In this document: in pieces, positions 5,758 through 10,609 of the stretch
How the letters are laid out: each line of letters opens with the position of its first letter
How positions within the stretch are numbered: the first letter of the stretch is position 1
Origin: Methanobacteriota archaeon
GTDB taxonomy: Archaea; Methanobacteriota; Methanobacteria; Methanobacteriales; Methanobacteriaceae
Reading direction: 5' to 3'
Length of the DNA stretch: 10,609 nucleotides
Assembly: GCA_023434825.1 (NCBI GenBank)
Contig: JAEYSH010000018.1
Location: 1 to 10,609 of the forward strand
Translations under genes and position numbers: made by a program
Notes under the pieces: model-generated
What the model saw: only the letters and a program-made list of their open reading frames with translations
Told to the model about the DNA's origin: nothing
The model's database searches: none

Positions 5758-6822
5758 CTATTCTGGTTGGTTTTTTAATATTGAATAATCGCGTTTAAAA
5801 TGGTTGAAATTTGCATTTAAATCTTGTATTTTAATAATATGGGCCATTTTCTCAATTAAATCAGGTGGAAACTCATGAATATCATTTAAATGTATTTTCT
5901 TTTCATTTGGTATTTTTCTATAAAAATTTTCAAATTTTTCTTTGAATAAATCTGTATCATAATCTTCTTTTTGTTTCATTTCTTCTAATAACTCATTAAT
6001 ATCTTTTAAGTTACCATTTAGCCCGTTTAGTTTATAATTATGGTAAATTTCCTTAACTAATATAAAATTAAATTCTTTTAGCTTATTATATTCTTCTTTA
6101 ATTTTATTTTCATAGTTTTCATCATAATTATCAGATAATAACATAGAATACTTCATAAGATTAATTCCGCGATGGTGTGTTGCAGCTTTAATACCATTAT
6201 AAATTATTCTAATGTGTTCTTGGATAATTGGGATTTCTGTTTTATTATTAGTTTTTACTTCTTCAGAAATTAGGGCAGATGAGATAGAAGATTCTAAAAC
6301 ACTCATGGGTATCAAAATAATATTGAAATAGTGACTATTTTTACCTAAAATATCTTCTAGATTCTGAAATTCAAAATACCAAGAACTTAGAGCTTCTTCA
6401 GCTTTAATAATGAATTTTTCTATTTTTATTTTTAGATCAGCTACATCTAATTTACCAACATCTTTCGAATAAACAAATGTCGCGGTTATTTCGGCAAGAT
6501 CCTTCCATAACTCATGTGTTATATTTATGCAATCTAATTGTCTTTCTTTTTTTTCTTCAATGCGTTTTTCATTAATTTTAAAAATTTGATCTATTAATAA
6601 TAGGACTATTGGCAAGATTAGACTAATAGTTAAAATTTGAAATGCACGAGATGAAAAATATCCTAACAGTTGAGCAGCTAAACTTAATTGTGGATTAATT
6701 AGTATATATGAGATTAATAATACTGCATTTAAAACAACTAGAGTAATAGATAGGATTAATAGTATATTTTTCAGTGAAAAGAAATTTTTTAATTTATATG
6801 AGATGTATTGCCAATCATTCAA
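5758..6822 (-). CDS. Two-TM membrane-anchored helical protein, function unknown
   Basis: A 354-residue protein I do not recognise. Two hydrophobic segments (about 18-42 and 61-82) are joined by a short outer loop. A strongly charged helix follows (KINEKRIEEKKERQ, 82-95), then about 260 residues of predominantly helical, lysine/glutamate-rich sequence with no cysteines or nucleotide-binding motif that stand out; His-rich spots are THHRG (about 215) and HLNDIHEF (about 315). The positive stretch after TM2 places the large domain in the cytoplasm. The start is TTG 6822, supported by GGGAG eight bases upstream; no ATG occurs in frame before residue about 175. It stands alone, convergent to the Cys-protein operon and divergent from the next hydrolase. 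Such TM-plus-helical proteins are common lineage-specific genes in methanogens; a sensing or defence role cannot be shown. Confidence 0.75.
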   Translation of the reverse strand: MNDWQYISYKLKNFFSLKNILLILSITLVVLNAVLLISYILINPQLSLAAQLLGYFSSRAFQILTISLILPIVLLLIDQIFKINEKRIEEKKERQLDCINITHELWKDLAEITATFVYSKDVGKLDVADLKIKIEKFIIKAEEALSSWYFEFQNLEDILGKNSHYFNIILIPMSVLESSISSALISEEVKTNNKTEIPIIQEHIRIIYNGIKAATHHRGINLMKYSMLLSDNYDENYENKIKEEYNKLKEFNFILVKEIYHNYKLNGLNGNLKDINELLEEMKQKEDYDTDLFKEKFENFYRKIPNEKKIHLNDIHEFPPDLIEKMAHIIKIQDLNANFNHFKRDYSILKNQPE

Positions 6823-6933
6823 CTTTGTACTCCCTTACCAAGTATTAAGGATAATCTTTTAATATAACTTTTTCTTATTTTTATTAAATATACAAATTCA
6901 ACTTCAACATAAAAAATAAACAATTTGAGATAC

Positions 6934-6940
6934 ATAAATA
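6934..6940 (+). promoter_or_regulatory. Box A of the serine-less hydrolase gene (leaderless)
   Basis: ATAAATA is centred 26 nt before ATG 6963, with no convincing Shine-Dalgarno between. This predicts a leaderless transcript and favours ATG 6963 over ATG 6954. Confidence 0.45.
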
Positions 6941-6962
6941 ACACAATTAAGAGATGTTATTA

Positions 6963-7820
6963 ATGGCTAAAAATAAATCATACACAACAGATTATGTAAC
7001 CTCTAAAGACGGCACTACTATTGGTTACAGGCAAATGGGAAACGGTACGGGCATTATTCTTTTACACGGAGGTGTAAATGCATCACAAAACCTAATGAAG
7101 CTCGGCACATTACTTTCAGATGAATTTACAGTTTATATCCCAGACCGCAGGGGTCGTGGCCTAAGCGGACCGTATGGTGATAATTACACTATTCAAAAAG
7201 AAGATGAAGACCTCGACGCACTCATTAAAAAAACTGGTGCTCATTATGTCTTTGGAACTGCAGATGGTGCCCTTTTTGCACTGCATGCAGCAATTTCTAA
7301 CAAAAATATCCTTAAAGTTGCTGCATATGAACCACTTGTTTTTGCTGGTCAAGATGGGCTGGATGAGTTTAAAGCAGGTATAGAACATTTTAATAAGAAC
7401 ATAGCCACTGGAAATACTGCTAAAGCAGTAGTAGGTTTAACAAAGGATTCAGCTAAGTTTTTAAAGATTATACCCGATTTTATAGCAGTACCTATTGTTA
7501 AATTTATATTGTGGAGAAATGCCAGAAATGTTAAAGGTGATGACGTAGCATACCAAGATCTTGTCCCCACACTGCAGCAAGAATTAGCTGTTGTCAGGAA
7601 GACTGAAGGAACGCTTGAAAACTACAAAAATATATCTGCAGAAGTTTCATTGCTCATTGGTAGTAAAACTCTACCAGTAATAAAAGATAGTCTAATTGAA
7701 TTGAATAAAACAATACCTAAATCTAATCTTGTTGAGCTTAAGGGCCTTAACCATGATTCTGCACAGGATTACGGTAAACCAGAACCAATCGCACATGAAC
7801 TAAAGCGTTTTTTTATTTAA
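6963..7820 (+). CDS. Alpha/beta hydrolase-fold protein lacking the nucleophile serine
   Basis: A 285-residue protein of the alpha/beta hydrolase fold. The oxyanion motif HGG (35-37), the PDRRGRGLS loop (60-68) and the C-terminal LNHDSAQD with the candidate catalytic His264 are all in place. The nucleophile elbow, usually G-x-S-x-G, reads G98-T99-A100-D101-G102 (VFGTADGALFALHAA), so Ala stands where Ser is expected. The strand containing SLLIGSKTL (229-237), where the acid often sits, has no Asp or Glu. It may be a non-catalytic ligand-binding member, or use Asp101 in a shifted elbow. The reading frame is intact and not decayed. ATG 6963 is preferred because box A is 26 nt upstream; ATG 6954 would add three residues. 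It stands alone, with T-rich sequence at its end. Confidence 0.88.
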   Translation: MAKNKSYTTDYVTSKDGTTIGYRQMGNGTGIILLHGGVNASQNLMKLGTLLSDEFTVYIPDRRGRGLSGPYGDNYTIQKEDEDLDALIKKTGAHYVFGTADGALFALHAAISNKNILKVAAYEPLVFAGQDGLDEFKAGIEHFNKNIATGNTAKAVVGLTKDSAKFLKIIPDFIAVPIVKFILWRNARNVKGDDVAYQDLVPTLQQELAVVRKTEGTLENYKNISAEVSLLIGSKTLPVIKDSLIELNKTIPKSNLVELKGLNHDSAQDYGKPEPIAHELKRFFI

Positions 7821-7853
7821 TTTTCCTAATTGTTTTTAAATTTTATGGGGAAT

Positions 7854-8027
7854 TCATTTATTCAGGTATTTAAGAAATATAACTAAATAAATCACGAATA
7901 TCAAAACATTTACAATTAGCCTTTCCCAGAATAAATGTCTTAAAAACAAGAAATCTACGCTAAATATGACAATAATAAAAATCACTAAAGATGCTATAAT
8001 CCTAGGTGTAGGTTTAACTCTTTTCAT
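7854..8027 (-). CDS. 57-residue two-TM membrane protein
   Basis: A short open frame from ATG 8027 to TGA 7854-7856. It begins with a basic, proline-containing start (MKRVKPTPR), then a first membrane segment (about 10-29), a short loop LRHLFWERL (29-37) and a second membrane segment (about 38-52), ending in LKYLNK. From memory, a '(F)WERL(I/V)VN' turn between two membrane helices occurs in small conserved proteins of methanogens and haloarchaea, function unknown. I cannot verify this here. There is no Shine-Dalgarno, but a box A (8051-8059) lies 24-32 nt upstream, so a leaderless transcript is expected. It is convergent with the preceding hydrolase gene; only 33 nt separate the stops. It is below usual gene-calling length and easily missed. 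Confidence 0.7.
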   Translation of the reverse strand: MKRVKPTPRIIASLVIFIIVIFSVDFLFLRHLFWERLIVNVLIFVIYLVIFLKYLNK

Positions 8028-8050
8028 ATTTTTTATATTTTTATTGGATT

Positions 8051-8059
8051 ATATTTAAG
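8051..8059 (-). promoter_or_regulatory. Box A of the 57-residue membrane protein gene
   Basis: On the minus strand CTTAAATAT is centred about 28 nt before ATG 8027, the spacing of a leaderless archaeal promoter. A 10-bp perfect palindrome ATGTGCACAT (8088-8097) lies about 30 bp further upstream and could be an activator or repressor site. Confidence 0.5.
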
Positions 8060-8290
8060 TTATTGGTCAATTTCAAGCAAATTTTTAATGTGCACATAAT
8101 TCTAAATAAAATCAGTTACTCTTCTTACTGGAAAGTCATTTAATCTATTTATCTCCCGATTAAATTGGAAATAGGGTATATAATCATGATTTTAATGATA
8201 AAAAATTACATGGGATGATTTTTCTTAAATTTCAATATACAGTATCATTTATTAATCAGAATGTCAAAATATTATTGAAAATCTAATAAA

Positions 8291-8300
8291 TTATTAAATT
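8291..8300 (+). promoter_or_regulatory. Box A of the basic-protein gene (leaderless)
   Basis: TTATTAAATT is centred about 26 nt before ATG 8321, and no Shine-Dalgarno follows it. The gap between the small membrane protein gene and here (8028-8320) shows no gene on either strand. Confidence 0.45.
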
Positions 8301-8320
8301 AAAAAAACTGGATAAATTCA

Positions 8321-8632
8321 ATGTCAGGTAAACGGCTTAAAAGGGTTTTAAAAACTCCAAAAGAAAAGGATCATACTGTAAGGGATGAAGTAATTAAATT
8401 ATATGTTTATTTCGAAAAATTATACCAGAGAACCAGTAATTCTTCATACAACGATATTGAAAAAGTAGATGGTTTAATCTATACTTTATTAGAATCTACA
8501 AAAATAAAAGTTTTCAAGGTTATAAGGCCTTTGGCAAGGTTTATTTATCGCAATGTAAGCTCAGCGAAGAATTTTAAGCGCAACAGGGAAAATAAAAAGA
8601 GCGATAAAACAGTTTTAAAGAAAAGATGGTAA
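8321..8632 (+). CDS. Small basic protein, function unknown
   Basis: A 103-residue protein I do not recognise. It is very rich in Lys and Arg at both ends (MSGKRLKRVLKTPKEK at the start; KNFKRNRENKKSDKTVLKKRW at the end). The centre (about 20-78) is likely helical and moderately hydrophobic, with regularly spaced aliphatic and Tyr/Phe residues (VIKLYVYFEKLY, DGLIYTLLEST, FKVIRPLARFIYR). It has no cysteines and no membrane segment. The charge suggests contact with nucleic acid or with acidic membrane lipids. ATG 8321 has no Shine-Dalgarno but has box A about 26 nt before it. A long T-tract follows its stop, so it is probably a single-gene unit. Codon use looks like that of its neighbours. Confidence 0.65.
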   Translation: MSGKRLKRVLKTPKEKDHTVRDEVIKLYVYFEKLYQRTSNSSYNDIEKVDGLIYTLLESTKIKVFKVIRPLARFIYRNVSSAKNFKRNRENKKSDKTVLKKRW

Positions 8633-8644
8633 TATATTCAAGTA

Positions 8645-8660
8645 TTTTTTTTTATTTTTT
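8645..8660 (+). terminator. T9 and T6 tracts after the basic-protein gene
   Basis: Nine T, one A and six T begin 12 nt past the stop at 8632. This is the clearest archaeal-type U-tract terminator in the window, and it separates this gene from the nitroreductase promoter. Confidence 0.65.
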
Positions 8661-8684
8661 ATCCAAAATTAAAAATAACATCAT

Positions 8685-8694
8685 ATTTATATAT
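8685..8694 (+). promoter_or_regulatory. Box A of the nitroreductase gene
   Basis: ATTTATATAT is centred near 8690. Transcription should start near 8715-8717, leaving a leader of about 50 nt before ATG 8767. The two dyads listed next fill that leader. Confidence 0.6.
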
Positions 8695-8715
8695 TCGATA
8701 AATCTAGTAGAGCCT

Positions 8716-8734
8716 ACAAAATTTACAATTTTGT
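8716..8734. promoter_or_regulatory. Perfect dyad 1 at the nitroreductase transcription start
   Basis: ACAAAATT, the spacer TAC, then AATTTTGT: eight-base arms with no mismatch. It begins at the predicted transcription start (+1), a classic repressor position. It has the same 8-3-8 layout and the same CAAAWWT core as dyad 2, whose centre is 23 bp downstream. Confidence 0.65.
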
Positions 8735-8737
8735 GGT

Positions 8738-8758
8738 TCCAAATATGGAATATTTGGA
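8738..8758. promoter_or_regulatory. Perfect dyad 2 overlapping the nitroreductase Shine-Dalgarno
   Basis: TCCAAATAT, the spacer GGA, then ATATTTGGA: nine-base arms with no mismatch. The right arm covers the first bases of the GGAGG Shine-Dalgarno (8756-8760). As DNA it could be a second operator; as RNA it would form a hairpin hiding the ribosome site. Confidence 0.65.
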
Positions 8759-8766
8759 GGTATATT

Positions 8767-9537
8767 ATGGAAAAAATCGATTATTATGGCCCTATATTTA
8801 AAAGAAAGTCAGTTAAAAGATACGATCCAACTCCACTTGACGATGATATATTAGAAGAGATATCTAACCAGTTAAGTAATTTAAAACCCCTTTATGATGA
8901 TATTAAAACCGAAGTGAAAATTTTGCCATTGGAGGACGTTCAGGTTAAGAAAAAAAAGAAGGAAGCTCCTCATTATCTGGTAATGTTTTCAGAAAGTAAA
9001 GAAGGCTACTTTGCTAATTTAGGTTTTATGATGCAGCAGATGGATCTTTTCATGTCAAAAAATAATATTGGAAGCTGCTGGCAGGGCTCTCCAAAACCAA
9101 ATGAAAATGTTTTGAAAAATTCAGATATGGAATTTGTTATCGTTATGGCATTTGGAAATCCAAGAGATTCAGAACCAGTACATCGAGATATTTCTGAATT
9201 TGAAAGAAAACCTTTAAATGAAATTAGCACAGTCCAAGGGTCAGATGAATTACTGGAAGCAGCTCGCCTTGCACCATCTTCTGGTAATGTCCAGCCATGG
9301 TTTTTTACTGGAGATAAAAATTTAATTAATGTATATACTTCTAAATTATATCCAAAAAAGGATTATCCACCCCATATAATTAACAAATATAATGCAATAA
9401 GCACTGGAATTGCTCTTTACCACTTGAAAGTTGCAGCAGAGCATTTTGGCAAAAGTGTAGAATTTTTATCTGATAAAAATGCTGAAAGTAATGCTCCAGA
9501 GGAATTTGAATATACTATGAGTTTAAAAATTAGCTAG
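8767..9537 (+). CDS. Nitroreductase-family flavoprotein, TM1586-like tandem type
   Basis: A 256-residue protein resembling the 'putative TM nitroreductase' group (TM1586-like), in which one chain carries two nitroreductase half-domains. The first half opens with the flavin-phosphate motif RKSVKRYDPTPLDDDILEEI (12-31) and includes GFMMQQMDLFMSKNNIGSCW (86-105). The second opens with ELLEAARLAPSSGNVQPW (161-178), the familiar 'ARLAPSSGNxQPW' FMN/substrate motif, and ends near residue 256. It should bind FMN and reduce an unknown substrate in the cytoplasm. The frame is open to 8626, but ATG 8767 is right: GGAGG lies six bases before it, and the upstream part is leader with TATA and dyads. It is a single-gene unit, probably under tight regulation through the two leader dyads. 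Confidence 0.9.
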   Translation: MEKIDYYGPIFKRKSVKRYDPTPLDDDILEEISNQLSNLKPLYDDIKTEVKILPLEDVQVKKKKKEAPHYLVMFSESKEGYFANLGFMMQQMDLFMSKNNIGSCWQGSPKPNENVLKNSDMEFVIVMAFGNPRDSEPVHRDISEFERKPLNEISTVQGSDELLEAARLAPSSGNVQPWFFTGDKNLINVYTSKLYPKKDYPPHIINKYNAISTGIALYHLKVAAEHFGKSVEFLSDKNAESNAPEEFEYTMSLKIS

Positions 9538-9843
9538 GATAATTTTCTCAATTTAAAACTCCAAAATTTGATGAATTTATTATGACTAGAATTGAACACA
9601 TTACATAAATTATTTTTTTTAACTCATCTCATTCAATATTTAATTAACGTTATCTTTATTTATTTAATACTTAAGCCGTGATATCAATATTTTTATTGCT
9701 CCTGCTTTTAATTTGGTTAATCAAATTTAATCAATCATTTTTCTTTATAGTTCAAGGTACATAATAGCTATATTATTGAAATATTATTGTAATTTTCTAA
9801 ACTATAAATGCACAAATAGATGATAAAGGAATGGTGAACAAAT
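9538..9843. other. Intergenic gap with terminator, hairpin and promoter, no gene seen
   Basis: No open frame of note on either strand. It holds a T8 tract at 9613-9620 (probable nitroreductase terminator), a small hairpin AATTTG (9710-9715) with CAAATT (9720-9725), and ATATTATTG twice at 9770-9778 and 9781-9789 (11-bp period, one helical turn). A box A (CTATAAAT at about 9802-9809) follows, which would start transcription near 9831-9834. Confidence 0.55.
9613..9620 (+). terminator. T8 tract after the nitroreductase gene
   Basis: Eight T about 75 nt past the nitroreductase stop; it is the only long T run before the next promoter. Confidence 0.45.
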
Positions 9844-10419
9844 TTGATCAAAAATAAAACACTGGCGATTATATTAGCAGTTTTAACATTTGTTGTTGGA
9901 AGCATTGTTATAACATTAGCAGCATTCTACGTTGCAAAAATACCTATTTCAGCTATTTGGGAAGGTAATAATCAGTATATTCTGTTTACTGCAATTTTAG
10001 TAAGTGCAATACTTGCTTCAATGGTTTACGGCAGGGGCACTAAACAAAAAGCAGATGAATCCGCAGAATTTTTAAATGAAAGATTAGGTATTCAAATTAG
10101 AGGAAAGGATATAGGAAAGTTACTTAAATTACTGGAGAATTTTCCACCATTTGTAGTTAATATGTATATTTCTAAAAATATAAACGCTGTAGAAGAGTTT
10201 GAAATTCCAATAAAAGAATATATGGCAAAATTAACTGATAAAGACCTTTCAAAAGCAAGAGAAATCATTGAAATGCCCATTTCAGAAATTCAAGATATTT
10301 TAAATGAGCTATATGTGATAACTAATATGGAGCAGTTTAAAATACTCTCACAACCAAAAGCAGTTCCCTTAATTGAATTAAATTTAAATGAACTTAAAAA
10401 AATCCTATTTAATGATTAA
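9844..10419 (+). CDS. Two-TM membrane protein with cytoplasmic helical domain, function unknown
   Basis: A 191-residue protein I do not recognise. TM1 spans about 7-31 (LAIILAVLTFVVGSIVITLA) and TM2 about 45-63. A basic stretch (RGTKQK, 64-69) follows, indicating that the remaining 125 residues are cytoplasmic. That part is helical with regular Leu/Ile heptad-like spacing (GKDIGKLLKLLENF, ISEIQDILNELYVITN, ELNLNELKKIL) and has no cysteines or catalytic motif that I can see. The start is TTG 9844, with GGTGA six bases upstream; the earlier ATG at 9831 is out of frame and stops after seven codons. Box A near 9805 gives a leader of only about 10-13 nt. It is a single-gene unit with a T8 tract at 10466-10473. 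Confidence 0.75.
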   Translation: MIKNKTLAIILAVLTFVVGSIVITLAAFYVAKIPISAIWEGNNQYILFTAILVSAILASMVYGRGTKQKADESAEFLNERLGIQIRGKDIGKLLKLLENFPPFVVNMYISKNINAVEEFEIPIKEYMAKLTDKDLSKAREIIEMPISEIQDILNELYVITNMEQFKILSQPKAVPLIELNLNELKKILFND

Positions 10420-10465
10420 TCTTTAAATTAGGTATGATATAGAAATTTTAATTTTGATTAATTGA

Positions 10466-10473
10466 TTTTTTTT
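10466..10473 (+). terminator. T8 tract after the 191-residue protein gene
   Basis: Eight T lie 47 nt past the stop codon, in line with the T-tract terminators behind the other genes here. Confidence 0.5.
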
Positions 10474-10572
10474 ATTAAAGAAATGTGAGTTGCATTTTTA
10501 AATAAATTATGAAAATTAAATAATAAATTACTTTTATTCTAAAACCTAAGATATAATGGGGGTACATATTTT

Positions 10573-10609
10573 ATGGGTTCAAGGGATAAAACAGATTTTA
10601 GTAATTCTG
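10573..10609 (+). CDS. Possible gene start at the window edge (3' partial)
   Basis: An ATG at 10573 opens a frame MGSRDKTDFSNS that is still open at the last base. A G-run with GGGGGT (10558-10563) lies about ten bases before it and may be its ribosome site. A second frame from ATG 10556 (MGVHILWVQG) is also open, so the choice is uncertain. Too short to identify. Confidence 0.3.
   Translation, partial: MGSRDKTDFSNS

Noticed and set aside
7161..7570. Frames on both strands inside the serine-less hydrolase gene
   Set aside because: All are shadows of the in-frame hydrolase, which has continuous fold motifs.
8626..8766. A 47-residue N-terminal extension of the nitroreductase frame
   Set aside because: The stretch is AT-rich leader containing the T-tract end, TATA box and two dyads. 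The GGAGG site and ATG 8767 give the normal family start.

Overview
The window is strongly AT-rich and looks like an accessory stretch of a methanogenic archaeon of the Methanobacterium type. The evidence is archaeal: TATA (box A) elements of the form TTTATATA or TTAAATA, plain T-tracts behind genes instead of GC-rich hairpin terminators, Shine-Dalgarno sequences of the GGTGA/GAGGT/GGAGG kind, several TTG starts, and at least four genes whose box A lies about 26-28 nt before the start codon with no Shine-Dalgarno, as expected for leaderless transcripts. The genus is an inference. No rRNA, tRNA, CRISPR array, transposase or phage gene was seen.

Layout. 1-113 (+) is the C-terminal end of a probable DUF3892 protein. 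386-2458 (-) is a two-gene operon: a secondary-domain (DUF3887-like) serine alpha/beta hydrolase followed by a CPBP/ABI intramembrane protease. Divergent from it lie a MarR regulator (2588-3019, +) and a DHA2-type (EmrB/QacA-like) drug efflux gene (3171-4601, +). The efflux gene is broken by an ochre codon at codon 46, and its 3' end runs into a cluster of hairpin-forming repeats. 4795-5588 (+) is a three-gene operon: a VOC/glyoxalase-fold protein, an AbrB/SpoVT-type regulator and a small four-cysteine protein. Convergent to it is an orphan two-TM, helical 354-residue protein (5758-6822, -). 6963-7820 (+) is an alpha/beta hydrolase-fold protein whose nucleophile position is Ala. 7854-8027 (-) is a 57-residue membrane protein that is easily overlooked. 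8321-8632 (+) is a basic protein of unknown function. 8767-9537 (+) is a TM1586-like nitroreductase. 9844-10419 (+) is a two-TM protein of unknown function. A possible gene start lies at the right edge.

How it fits together. The left half reads as a MarR-controlled stress or drug-response divergon (hydrolase, membrane protease, efflux pump) whose pump is decaying. An 11-bp sequence repeated at 16-bp spacing sits exactly between the two promoters. The nitroreductase has the most striking regulation in the window: two similar perfect dyads (arms CAAAWWT/AWWTTTG around a 3-bp spacer) lie between its TATA box and its start, one at the predicted transcription start and one overlapping the Shine-Dalgarno. 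I see no single large new defence or metabolic system. The points most worth following are these dyads, the serine-less hydrolase, the repeat family and the small proteins.
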